From positions 70,698,501 through 70,762,500 of the forward strand of contig NC_088931.1 in the NCBI RefSeq assembly GCF_038396675.1: a stretch of DNA of 64,000 nucleotides, in the 5' to 3' direction. Shown piece by piece: positions 28,201-39,617 of this stretch. The stretch is from Hydra vulgaris. Taxonomy: Eukaryota > Cnidaria > Hydrozoa > Anthoathecata > Hydridae. How positions within the stretch are numbered: position 1 is the stretch's first letter; each line of letters begins with the position of its first letter. The notes below the pieces were generated by a model that saw nothing but the letters and a program-made list of their open reading frames with translations, was not told the DNA's origin and made no database searches. The translations under genes were made by a program, and so were the position numbers.

Positions 28201-30758
28201 CTACTATGTTCAAATAAAACTTTTCTACCAGCTTCAAATGTAACAAACTTTAATAATTAAATTTGTAAACTTTTTTCTACTATGTTCAAATAAAACTTTT
28301 CTACCAGCTTCAAATGTAACAAACTTTAATAATTAAATTTGTAAACTTTTTTCTACAATGTTCAAATAAAACTTTTTTACCAGCTTAAAATGCAACAAAC
28401 TTTAATAATTAAATTTGTAAACTTTTTTCTACTATGTCCAAATAAAACTTTTCTACCAGCTTCAAATGTAACAAACTTTAATAATTAAATTTGTAAACTT
28501 TTTTCTACTATGTTCAAATAAAACTTTTCTACCAGCTTCAAATGTAACAAACTTTAATAATTAAATTTGTAAACTTTTTTCTACTATGTTCAAATAAAAC
28601 TTTTCTACCAGCTTCAAATGTAACAAACTTTAATAATTAAATTTGTAAACTTTTTTCTACTATGTTCAAATAAAACTTTTCTACCAGCTTCAAATGTAAC
28701 AAACTTTAATAATTAAATTTGTAAACTTTTTTCTACTATGTCCAAATGAAACTTTTCTACCAGCTTCAAATGTAACAAACTTTAATAATTAAATTTGTAA
28801 ACTTTTTTCTACTATGTCCAAATAAAACTTTTCTACCAGCTTCAAATGTAACAAACTTTAATAATTAAATTTGTAAACTTTTTTCTACTATGTTCAAATA
28901 AAACTTTTCTACCAGCTTCAAATGTAACAAACTTTAATAATTAAATTTGTAAACTTTTTTCTACAATGTTCAAATAAAACTTTTTTACCAGCTTAAAATG
29001 CAACAAACTTTAATAATTAAATTTGTAAACTTTTTTCTACTATGTCCAAATAAAACTTTTCTACCAGCTTCAAATGTAACAAACTTTAATAATTAAATTT
29101 GTAAACTTTTTTCTACTATGTTCAAATAAAACTTTTCTACCAGCTTCAAATGTAACAAACTTTAATAATTAAATTTGTAAACTTTTTTCTACTATGTTCA
29201 AATAAAACTTTTCTACCAGCTTCAAATGTAACAAACTTTAATAATTAAATTTGTAAACTTTTTTCTACTATGTTCAAATAAAACTTTTCTACCAGCTTCA
29301 AATGTAACAAACTTTAATAATTAAATTTGTAAACTTTTTTCTACTATGTCCAAATGAAACTTTTCTACCAGCTTCAAATGTAACAAACTTTAATAATTAA
29401 ATTTGTAAACTTTTTTCTACTATGTCCAAATAAAACTTTTCTACCAGCTTCAAATGTAACAAACTTTAATAATTAAATTTGTAAACTTTTTTCTACTATG
29501 TTCAAATAAAACTTTTTTACCAGCTTCAAATGTAACAAACTTTAATAATTAAATTTGTAAACTTTTTTCTACTATGTTCAAATAAAACTTTTCTACCAGC
29601 TTCAAATGTAACAAACTTTAATAATTAAATTTGTAAACTTTTTTCTACTATGTTCAAATAAAACTTTTCTACCAGCTTCAAATGTAACAAACTTTAATAA
29701 TTAAATTTGTAAACTTTTTTCAACTATGTTCAAATAAAACTTTTCTACCAGCTTCAAATGTAACAAACTTTAATAATTAAATTTGTAAACTTTTTTCTAC
29801 TATGTTCAAATAAAACTTTTCTACCAGCTTCAAATGTAACAAAATTTAATAACTAAATTTGTAAACTTTTTTCTACTATGTTCAAATAAAACTTTTCTAC
29901 CAGCTTCAAATGTAACAAACTTTAATAATTAAATTTGTAAACTTTTTTCTACAATGTTCAAATAAAACTTTTCTACCAGCTTAAAATGCAACAAACTTTA
30001 ATAAATAAATTTGTAAACTTTTTTCTACAATGTTCAAATAAAACTTTTCTACCAGCTTCAAATGTAACAAACTTTAATAATTAAATTTGTAAACTTTTTT
30101 CTACTATGTCCAAATAAAACTTTTCTACCAGCTTCAAATGTAACAAACTTTAATAATTAAATTTGTAAACTTTTTTCTACTATGTCCAAATAAAATTTTT
30201 CTACCAGCTTCAAATGTAACAAACTTTAATAATTAAATTTGTAAACTTTTTTCTACTATGTTCAAATAAAACTTTTCTACCAGCTTCAAATGTAACAAAC
30301 TTTAATAATTAAATTTGTAAACTTTTTTCAACTATGTTCAAATAAAACTTTTCTACCAGCTTCAAATGTAACAAACTTTAATAATTAAATTTGTAAACTT
30401 TTTTCTACTATGTTCAAATAAAACTTTTTTACCAGCTTCAAATGTAACAAACTTTAATAATTAAATTTGTAAACTTTTTTCTACTATGTTCAAATAAAAC
30501 TTTTCTACCAGCTTCAAATGTAACAAACTTTAATAATTAAATTTGTAAACTTTTTTCTACTATGTTCAAATAAAACTTTTCTACCAGCTTCAAATGTAAC
30601 AAACTTTAATAATTAAATTTGTAAACTTTTTTCTACTATGTTCAAATAAAACTTTTCTACCAGCTTCAAATGTAACAAACTTTAATAATTAAATTTGTAA
30701 ACTTTTTTCTACTATGTTCAAATAAAACTTTTCTACCAGCTTCAAATGTAACAAACTT
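25287..30758. repeat. 76-bp satellite, 72 monomers, LINE-derived
   Basis: A unit starting TAATAATTAAATTTGTAAAC recurs every 76 bp from 25287 until the last TAAT at 30759. The span of 5,472 bp is exactly 72 x 76, so there is no net insertion or deletion. Diagnostic variants are ACAATG versus ACTATG, GTCC versus GTTC, TTTTTACC versus TTCTACC, TTAAAATGC, TCCAAATG, AAATGAAAC and ACTATTATAATT. They recur in blocks, giving higher-order repeats. Read in the frame of the flanking RT, one monomer gives ICKLFSTMFK, a stop, then NFSTSFKCNKL, which is the LINE segment after FADDT. Since 76 is not a multiple of 3, the array cannot be coding. Confidence 0.97.
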
Positions 30759-31178
30759 TAATAGTAATAAGCATAGTTTTTTTCATTCGCTTAAAAAAAA
30801 TCCACTCATAAATCTGACACTTCATTTTTATTGACCAAATTGAGATTAAAAGAGACTGTGTTACAAAATTTTTTTAAATATTCTTGTAAAGACACATTTC
30901 ATGGAAATATCACATTAATTAAATCTGAACAAAAATTTCATAAATATTGAAACTTTGTATAAAACTAAAGATTAAATAAAAAGAGCTTACCCCAACTTTT
31001 TTGCTCGTTTATTCATAACTAATTAAGTTATGCAAATATTACCTGGGGAAGTACTAACAAAAATAGAATGAAACGTCTTTGTAACCGTCAGAAGCACGCA
31101 ATTCGTATTATTAATTTGCGGATCGTCATCCTTAATCAAAGCCTGCATCCAACGTAATGAGATATCTTAGTATATATA
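30759..31178 (+). pseudogene. LINE RT downstream of satellite
   Basis: The reading resumes where the array stops: after FKCNKL comes a decayed segment, then STHKSDTSFL, TWKCHI-like text, and ANITWGSTNKNRMKRLCN and RQKHAIRII-like words. This order is that of a LINE thumb and C-terminal tail. Frames are broken by several stops. With the piece at 25060 it makes one LINE copy split by the satellite. Confidence 0.65.
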
Positions 31179-31759
31179 TAAAGTAAATGTATTCGATGAC
31201 TTATGTTTTGTATACATATGGAAAACAAGAAATAGTCAGATATGTCATTTGTGATTTTTAACTTCAAGTTATTGCAACGACTTTATTTTCATATAAAACT
31301 GGTGAAGTAATACGACTTTTCATATTAAACAGGTGAAGTAATACAATTTTTCATATTGGTACAGGATGTTATTTCATGAAATGAAATAACATCCGGTAAA
31401 AATATAATCCTTAAAGACTGCAACTATGCAGACTTTTATATTTAGCCAAAAAATTTAAGAAACCCTATATCAATTATTTTGAAAAATGTAACAAAATCAA
31501 AAAAATCTGTACAAAAATTTTATAAATATTGAAACTTTGTATAAAACTAGAGGTTAAACAAAAAGAGCTTGTCCCGACTTTTTTGCTCGTTTATTCATAA
31601 CTAGTTAAGTTATGCAAATATTGCTTGGGGAAGTACTAATAAAAATAGAATGAAACATCTTTGTAACCGTCAGAAGCACGCAATTCGTATTATTAAATTG
31701 CGGATCATCTTACTTAATCAAAGCCTTCATCCAACGTAATGAGATATCTTAGTATATAT
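30925..31759. repeat. Direct duplication of LINE tail (two ~254-bp copies)
   Basis: Segments 30925-31178 and 31507-31759 are about 90% identical by eye and in the same orientation, both covering the LINE C-terminal coding tail. Between them are a 14-bp-arm hairpin (31364-31394), a doubled GGTGAAGTAATAC sentence, and the inverted-repeat partner of 24611-24713 at 31398-31488. Confidence 0.8.
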
Positions 31760-31907
31760 TACATCCTACATACTCTAGATGTTGGATTTTGGATGTGCAT
31801 ATAATGAAAAAATAATTTTTCTAAGAAACGTTTTTATTAAAAATGGGGATTTATAAAAGCAAAAAATACTCAAAAAAGATACAAGAAGTCACCACAATCA
31901 TAGAGCC

Positions 31908-32207
31908 AAGGCCGGTGCGATGTGGCTTGTGTGACACCCTCCATCAATGAAGTTTTTGTTCATTTAGTCGGCAAATTTAATCCTTTTAGACAATTCAGTC
32001 GGCAAATTTAATCTTTTTAGACAAGTCAGTCGACAAATGTAGACCCGTTAGACAAGTTTGCCGGTAAATTTAGACAGTTAGTCGGCAAATGTCAACTAAG
32101 CAGTCGACAAGTTTCAAAACACAAAAACCTTTTTTTTTTGGTCGGCAAAAGTTGTAATGGCACACCACCCTCCCCTACCCCATGTAACACCTACTCGCAT
32201 CGGCCCT
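31908..32207. mobile_element. 300-bp MITE (GGCCGRTGCGA ends)
   Basis: The left end GGCCGGTGCGA and the reverse complement of the right end GGCCGATGCGA form short TIRs. Inside, GTCGGCAAATTTA-type words repeat about six times. The right tip read outward-in (GCAGGGCCGATGCG) resembles the CAGGGCC ends of the elements at 34655 and 53987. Confidence 0.55.
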
Positions 32208-32509
32208 GCATAGACCTCCTATGAAATAAGGTTGTTCAAAAATTTATGTATGACTCCGTTACAATATAAAGAAAAAATACTTTTAAAAACATTCAATTAA
32301 AAAAAGTAATTATTAAAATAGTCGATCGTCATTTAAATAAACTGAAATAAAGTCTCAGTTAAATATAAAGAATAAATGAGAATAAAAACAAACAAAAAGA
32401 AATTCTAACTAAACAATAACAAAAAATTGGAATTAAGTATTCATTTAAAAATAATCATTGATCTAGTTTAAATATTTCAACTTTTACTATTAACTTTTTA
32501 TTTACTTTA
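32208..32509. other. AT-rich spacer, nothing seen
   Basis: No open frame, repeat or structured signal that I can support. Confidence 0.4.
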
Positions 32510-32618
32510 CCCAGTGGGCACAGGACCTAAATAAGACGTCTTTTGAACGTTCAAAAGACGTCCAAAACGTTCAAAAGACGTTTAAAAGACGTCTTTTTTA
32601 CGTCCTGTGCCCACTGGG
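32510..32618. mobile_element. 109-bp palindromic MITE with perfect 17-bp TIRs
   Basis: CCCAGTGGGCACAGGAC at the left is exactly reverse-complemented at the right, with TA directly outside both ends (TA target duplication). The interior consists of AAAGACGTC and AACGTTC palindromic words. The perfect tips suggest a young insertion. Confidence 0.85.
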
Positions 32619-32879
32619 TAGATTATTAAAAAACTCTTTCATCTCTTCTTGGCTTTGTAGTACATGTTCACACAATATCTTTCCGTTTGCTTATTTATCT
32701 GAACTGATGAAGTGCCTCGGCAAACATTTGTTGACATTTGAAAGAACTCCCAAATCATCTTAGACTCTTTCCTAGATGTCAAGGTCCTTATGTTTTCATT
32801 CAACAATATAACTTACATATCAGTTCAATAACAAAGATGGTTGTTATTTATTTGATAAGTAAATAACAACGATGGTTGT

Positions 32880-33020
32880 TATTAATACCCAAAAAGCACA
32901 TAATTTAATTTCAACGTTTAGGTGTGATTTATATATGGTTGAAAAATAAAGATCTAAATTCAACGTAAGCTCAACGTTTAAAACAAACGTTGAAAACTTC
33001 AACGTTAATTCAAGTTTATT
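32880..33020. repeat. AACGTT-rich repeat remnant
   Basis: Several CAACGTTTA / AACGTTGAA words appear within 140 bp, like the interior of the element at 21056. Confidence 0.4.
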
Positions 33021-33289
33021 TTTAATTACTTTCTAACATTTTTAAATACCGAACTTGTTTTTGTTTTTATATTTTGCTGCATTATTAAATAAAATAAAGA
33101 TGGCTTGCGTAATAAAAAGACAAGGAAGATAAAGAGAGACTTTAATAAAAAGACTAGGGACGCAGAGCTAAAAAGAGGGACATGTCTGGGTACACTGGGA
33201 CATGACCTAGTAGAGATAAACAGGAATTACAAAAGTTCCTTTTTGTGGAATTTCTACAAGTTCAAGTAATCACAAATAAATAAAGATGT

Positions 33290-33930
33290 TTCCAATGTTC
33301 ATCTATTATTTCATGGAATGTGATGACCTAAAAGTTAATCTCCTTGAGAAACAAACCTTGCCGAATGAAACCGTTGACGCAATATCTGCGTTTTGTAGAG
33401 TACATTGAACAGTTATAATATTCCAGCAAAAAGCTTTGTGACGTTTGGGGCTGATAACACTAATACTAATTTTGGAGGGAGAGAAAAGCATGGAATAGGT
33501 AATGTATTTTAGATATTAAAAGAAACGTTGTCTGCAAATATAGAAGGAGTCGGTTGCCCTGCACACATTCAAAATGCAGCTTCTATACATCGGCTCTTGC
33601 GGTCGATGTCTTATTGATTTTATAGAATATTTAGCTTTAAAATTGTTTAAATTGTTTTCAATATACACAGTAAGGATTGAAATTTTCAATATACACTGTG
33701 AGGAAAGAAAAACTTTAATATTTCTGCAAGTCCGTTGAATTAAAATAAAACGATATAATCACATTCAAAAAATAGGTGGTCATCATCCTTTCCAGCAATT
33801 GAAGGAATGCTAAAGTTGTAAAATCCTTTGAAAAATTTTTTCTTGGAAGAAGAAAATCCCCAAAAATCGATATTAGATCTTTTCTAAAATCCATTATCAG
33901 AAGTATACACATTTGTACACAGTCAAATAT
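33290..33930 (+). pseudogene. hAT-type transposase remnant
   Basis: Plus-strand frames contain DDLKVNLLEKQTLPNETVDA, then FGADNTNTNFGGREK, a stop, ILKETLSANIEGVGCPAHI, and further on HSKNRWSSSFPAIEGML and FFLEEENPQKSILDLF. DNTNTNFGG (second acidic residue) followed by CPAH (CxxH) and a downstream SKNRW block is the arrangement of animal hAT transposases. Several in-frame stops and frameshifts make it non-functional. No TIRs could be paired with it. Confidence 0.75.
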
Positions 33931-34654
33931 TTTTTGTTTAAAAAAAAGTAAAGAAACTCAAAAAAATCGATTATAACTGCTATTGAAGTAAAAAGTATTT
34001 TAGAATACATAAAAAAATAGTTAACTAAGATTAAGTAATAAATATTTAAACGATTAAGGCATTTAAGGCACGGTATTTAAACGATTCAGGCATACAATAA
34101 AATAAAAAGTTGCAAATAAATTACTATGAAACAAGAAAAAGAATTTGAAAATGTGGAGAATTTTTTTAAGGTTGAAATTATTTGGCGTTTAGTTCCAATA
34201 GCTTAAAATATTTTTTCATCGGATTTTCATCAGACAACTGCATTTTGCATTCTATCAACACAGCGAAATGTATAAATCAATGCGTCATAAATGTTAAACT
34301 GTTGTGAAGTGACTTCTACAATTATGTTAAAGAGAAAAAAGAGCTGCAATCAAAAAACCAGAACATCTGAAAAATATGATTGGGAAAAGTAGAGCAATAA
34401 TGAAGTCAGGTAAGTGTAAAGGTGAGTGAAGAATGAATGTAATAAAATGTTTTGGTAAGTGGATATGTCGTTAGGTTGTGTTTGGTTATTTAAATTTAGT
34501 TGAATTGCTAACTAATTTATAGTTTTTTTAGCTTTGGTACATATGCACCCACAAAAAAAATGCAAGTTTTTAGCCGTTGGAATACCAATAATTTAATCAC
34601 TATTTCTTTTTTTTTTTTTTTTTTGTTAATAATAAAGCTATGGTTATTTGAATA
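33931..34654. other. Gene-free AT-rich DNA
   Basis: Only AT-rich sequence and a poly(T) tract near 34608-34624. Nothing supported. Confidence 0.4.
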
Positions 34655-34790
34655 TGCAGGGCCGACGACACGGGTTTTGAAATAAATGACGCAAGTGTTG
34701 ATTTCTAATAAAAGTCCTCTATATCTTAAAATTTCTGGACGAAAAAAGACGGTATTTTAGAAAAAAAGTGGGGAGAGCACGTGCACCCTG
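34655..34790. repeat. Partial CAGGGCC-type MITE end
   Basis: CAGGGCCGACGACACGGG and the following AAAGTCCTCTATATC...AGAAAAAAAGTGGGG layout parallels the element at 53987-54133. The expected right end is replaced by the hairpin at 34795. Confidence 0.5.
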
Positions 34791-34794
34791 GCGC

Positions 34795-34850
34795 AAAAAA
34801 CAACAACAACACATCATGGCGTCAGCCATGATGTGTTGTTGTTGTTTTTT
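34795..34850. repeat. Perfect 26-bp inverted repeat, 4-nt loop
   Basis: Arms at 34795-34820 and 34825-34850 are exact reverse complements (CAACAACAACACATCATGGC and its complement) around GTCA. Open frames on both strands here are artefacts of the palindrome. Confidence 0.85.
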
Positions 34851-35637
34851 TTGTGTGTTTATTGTTTTTTGTTTTTTTTGGGGGAGAGGTGGGGTGGTCC
34901 GGTTATCCAACATTTATGGCAGCTTTATACATAACTATCTCGGATTTTTCAGTATTGCACCATTCATGAAACAGCCTTCTGCTTACAATTTTAAATCATC
35001 AAGTTACTTAGTTGGTAAATTGTTAACTCTCTAATTTTTTTTTACTCCCTGATTTTTATCAAGTTTTTGCTGTTTTGAAGTCTGTTTAAGGAAATCTTAG
35101 CTCTAATTTAAGCATGCTATTAGCAATTTTTAAAAACTTTTTCCTTTTTTATGTGTTTCCAGAATAAACTATAATACCAAGACTACATTACAAAAAAAAA
35201 CTTACAATATCAAAACTTTAAGACAAGACTTACAATATCAAGAGTTCAATTAGGTTTTAAATAGCTTTAAATAGCTTGTAAATAGATTTGATAATTGACG
35301 ATGTCAAACAATTAGGACAAATATCACAGTTTTATTTTAAAGTCATATTGCAACTTTATTGTAAAGTCATTTTGCAATTTATTTATTTAGCCTGCAGAAA
35401 GAGCAGACATATTTAAAGACAAGATGTGTTTGTTTAAGATGTGATTTGAGTGTATTTTTACCGTATTTTCTTGAATAAATTTATTCCGTCTTTACAGGTT
35501 AATGGTAAATAAATTGCAAGCAAAGTTCAATTTGACTGGGTCTAATACAAAACAAGCTAAAAAGATTGAGTTTAAAACTTTAAATATTTACAGAGGTGTT
35601 ATTGTTATGTATATTATATTTCTTTGGAGAGCTCCCA

Positions 35638-35893
<256 letters not shown>

Positions 35894-35896
<3 letters not shown>

Positions 35897-36010
35897 CATA
35901 GTCTGACTTTACAATGAAATACCCTGCTGCCAGGGCTTCAGTACATGCATCAACCATCTTATAGTCTGCTGCTGCAGGAGAGAGGCGCTACATCAACTTA
36001 GGTTTTGGCA
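35894..36010 (-). repeat. Microsatellite-adjacent dispersed repeat
   Basis: On the minus strand GCATGTACTGAAGCCCTGG, CAGCAGGGTATTTCATTGTA is close to 56958-57000 on the plus strand (GTACTGAAGCCCCCAGCAGG, TATTTTAGTGTGACATTAG). Both copies lie next to a simple-sequence tract. Class unknown. Confidence 0.45.
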
Positions 36011-36666
36011 TGAGGAAGCAATCTTTTTTTTTCATTATTCTTCATCTTTTTTTTTCTTTTTTAGAAAACTTCGTATGCTATATATACATGTGAGCATAAC
36101 CTAAGATCAACAAGTAAACAAGAAATTATTTACATAACATATCAGTGTATCCTTTCTTGGAACTCCCTTCCGAGCACTCCAAACCCTTCCTTTTTTTTTC
36201 ATTTAAACATTGCTTCATTAGTTAAACATTTTAATGATTTAAGTTCACTCTTATCTCTGATAAATTATGAATTCAGCATTATTGAAAAATTAAATTAAAA
36301 ATTGTTTTACTTCCAATAATCTTAATAAATCATGTTATGTTTATGAACATAATCCAGTGTCTTCTTTTTTTGTAGAAATCATTTTTCTTATAAATTCTAA
36401 TGCTAATGTAGGCTGTGTTTATTTTTTTGTTCTAGTAAGTTAATAGTAAAGAATTTAGGAGTGAGTTCTTAAAAAAAAGATATCAATGCTTTCAATGGTG
36501 ATCAAAGTTTTTCAATAATGATACTAATATATTATATTTAAATTAAATTTTCTAACATACTTTTGTTCTATTTTAGACAAACTTGTTCCTTAAAAAAAGT
36601 CAGAAATTAGGCTAAACTTATAGGCCTAAATTTTGAATAGCAATCTTAACTTCTATAAAAAAAAAC
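36011..36666. other. Gene-free AT-rich DNA
   Basis: Nothing supported. Confidence 0.35.
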
Positions 36667-38549
36667 GGGAACCTATTGTACCTAATACAGTTTTTTAGAT
36701 AAAAAATTTTCATTGTGGCGTACAGCACACAAATCATATTTGGATATTTTGAAAGGTCAAATATTTGGGTACTCACCACCAAAATATCAAAAATATATAT
36801 TTCATACTTAAAAAAAGCTTTTAAAGTTAAAAAAAATGGTAATTAAGGCAAAAGAACAACATACTCTATGTACCTGGGCCAGAACTTCGGTGTACCTAGG
36901 ACACATTGAGAATTTGGAGGTAATTTAAGTAAATTTTTAATTTTTCTTAACTAAAATCGTTTTATTCGGTCTATTACATTAATTAACAAAACACCTTAGA
37001 AATTTTGAACAAAATCAAAATAATACTCAAAAAAATTTTTTTGATTTTTCAACAAATCTTTAAACAAAAACAACAAATTTTTAATTACTATTTTGTCACA
37101 TCACAAACTTTAAAATTAGTAGGTACATAAACCTAGGTAGGTACATTTGAACATTTCACATTTTGTATTTATCGAAAGAATTCCATCTTACAAAGCATAA
37201 AAAATTAAATATTTAAACAATTAACTTTATAAATGATTATTTCTCTTTAATTTTTTAATCAGTGATTGGGACTAGCTTTTATAAGAAAACTATCCATGTG
37301 AAGATATATTATTCAGGCTTATACATTTAGTAGAAATCGAAGTACTTCTGCATCTCTGGAATATAATAAATTTCTCTGGTCTTGTAAACTTTTTGCGGGG
37401 TTTTAATTTTTTCTGTTGTTGTCGGAGGCAACTTCAGATGTGTCACTCGTTAAATAGTTGTAAAAACCTTCACTAGTTTCTGTTTTGGATTGAATTCTTC
37501 TTTTTATCTTTATTGCATTATCTTTTTTCATTCATTAAGCTATTTGAAACAATTTTTTAGTTTTTATATTTTCAATTTCTTGCTTTTCTGGTGTATCAGT
37601 CAAAATTCTGGATCTTCCTTTTCGTGTTTCTTTACAAAGTTCGGCTTTTGAGTGAGGGCGTTTTATACCCGGCAATATTAAAGTTGGCGATTACGTTATT
37701 ATAGTAAATATGTTATAGCCTGTTTGTATTTTATATTATATAATTAGAAATTTTTCAAACAGAGATATAGTCTAGATTAAACAACACTCTAAAATGTAGC
37801 AAATCACAAAAAAGTTATAAAATGCAAAATAAAAACCTAAACATTCTCTTTAAAAAAAATCTAATTATACAGTGTAAAATACATTCAGGTAAGTTAATAT
37901 TAAAAAAAAACTTTTTTATCTAAGAAAATAACTTTTTTAAATCTATTTCTATAATCTAATTTCTCTTCAGTGATATTTTCTCATTTCGGACTTTTCTAGA
38001 AATGTCCATGTCAAAAAACGTACGAAGTGACACTAATAAAACTAATAAAAATTGTTTAGTATTATAATATATAGATAAATGTTAAACAATTTAATAAAGT
38101 ATTCTAATAGGCCAAAGTGCAACATCCAGGTTGTACCTTGGTCACTAAACAAGGATCAACTGATCGACTGTGACCGAGTTACAACACTACTCCAACTTCA
38201 ACAAAATGATTGATTTTGAACAGTTTTCAGGTTACTTATCTCGTAAGTTTTTTATTGTTTGGACACTTGTTAAATAAAAGAATCCATAGCATAAAAAAAT
38301 TGACTACTATAAAACGTTTAAAACTATCAGACTTCAAAATATATTAGAAATACTTACTTTTTTTGCCGCAAAAAGTTTTAAAGTCGATAACAGCACACAT
38401 CGGCTAATGACTGTATGTGACTAACTTCATACTGAATAGTCGGTAGTGAGGTACCGAATACCATAGACAGTAAAATTTAATACTGCACAAATATTTGAAA
38501 CGAGCCCAGTGGCCTAGATACACATAGTACCAAGGTTCAACAGGTTCCC
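36667..38549 (-). mobile_element. 1.9-kb degraded DNA transposon, GGGAACC ends
   Basis: The left tip GGGAACCTATTGTACCT and the reverse complement of the right tip GGGAACCTGTTGAACCT match at 15 of 17 positions. Further GTACCTAGG/GTACCTTGG words lie just inside. The interior keeps only the C-terminal coding part of a transposase (37330-37668 minus). Confidence 0.6.
37330..37668 (-). pseudogene. Transposase C-terminal tail remnant
   Basis: The minus strand reads KRPHSKAELCKETRKGRSRI then LTDTPEKQEIENIKTKKL. This is the basic-then-TDTPEK tail seen at the C-terminus of pogo/CENP-B-type (DDE_1) transposases. A stop follows, then an acidic/serine-rich segment (KRRIQSKTETSEGF, SDTSEVASDNN). The catalytic core is not recognisable in the rest of the element. 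Confidence 0.5.
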
Positions 38550-39125
38550 CTATTTAAGAAAAGTTATTCAAACAAAAAATCTAAATAATATAATAATTAT
38601 TGAAAAAAATTAGAAAACTTATAGAAATTTTCTCGTGACTCTAATCCCATAAATCAAAAAGAACCATTTTCCATATTTCTTTTCTAATAATGCCAATAGT
38701 TTAAGGGTTGCGTGGACAAGCATCATAAAGAAAATTAGTTATTTCTATTATTATTGTTCTATTTTATTATTAATTTATTATTACTTTTATTAATCTTGTT
38801 CTTATAAATTTTCTTTTAATTAAATTCTTTGTTGGTCCCATTATTAATACTATTTATTATAATGTTAACAATAATTTTATGATAGCAATAGCTGTATTAT
38901 TATTTTTTTTTTTTCTATATATCATTTTAACAATTGTTACATTTATTTACTTTTTTATTTTGTCAAATATTGATTATGATTATTTTTTAATACTATTATT
39001 TTTATTTATAAAAATATTTTTATAACTAAAAACTACATCTAATTGTTTTTTTGTTTTTTTATTTGTCAGTATTTAAATTAGAGTTATTATACAATACGTT
39101 ATTTCTATTCATTATCATTTATAAA
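38550..39125. other. Gene-free, extremely AT-rich DNA
   Basis: TTATTATT-type low-complexity text. Nothing supported. Confidence 0.4.
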
Positions 39126-39617
39126 ATGGGTGGTTAAGCGCCAAACCAGCCTATACAAACAAATAGGTTGAAATGAGATAGCTTGACGCAAAGTTTAAAA
39201 GTCTTTAACAAAAGCCACTAAACCGAAAAAATTAAAAGTAATTGCAGTTCAGGGGCCGTATTTTCATTTCTCCGTTAAGCTTAACGGAGCTTTTGTCTGA
39301 AATTTTATTACAATATTTTTAAGTAATGACGAAAGTTTATATAAATTCGTTAAAATAAAACTTATACCAAAATAAAACATTTATGTTTAAAAAATTATAA
39401 TTTAAAAAAAAATTTTTTATTAATGTAATTTAAAAGAAATTTTTGACTAACGCTCCGTTAAGCTTAACGGAGAGATAAGATTACGGCCCAGCGCACTTCA
39501 AAATTTTAATTATAGTATTTTGGTGTTTGCAAAGAAACACTAAATAAATAATTTTTTAATATAAACTATTTTTTTTCAATTTTGTTGTATAGGCTGGTTT
39601 GGCGTTTAACCATCCAT
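39126..39617. mobile_element. MITE with ~30-bp TIRs (outer of a nested pair)
   Basis: The left end TGGTTAAGCGCCAAACCAGC and the reverse complement of the right end TGGTTAAACGCCAAACCAGC, both continuing CTATACAA, are nearly perfect TIRs. A second MITE sits inside it. Confidence 0.8.
39253..39489. mobile_element. Inner 237-bp MITE (GGGCCGTA ends, TCCGTTAAGCTTAACGGA)
   Basis: GGGCCGTA at the left and TACGGCCC at the right form the tips. The 20-bp palindrome CTCCGTTAAGCTTAACGGAG occurs near both ends, so each end is itself self-complementary. A diverged relative is at about 47567-47840. Confidence 0.8.

Noticed and set aside
25287-30758. CRISPR array or coding tandem repeat
   Set aside because: The repeats are contiguous 76-bp units without spacers, the unit is not a multiple of three and contains stops, and the DNA is eukaryotic.
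34719-35034. Two overlapping frames with poly-Gln/Cys segments
   Set aside because: Both arise from the perfect 26-bp palindrome at 34795-34850.
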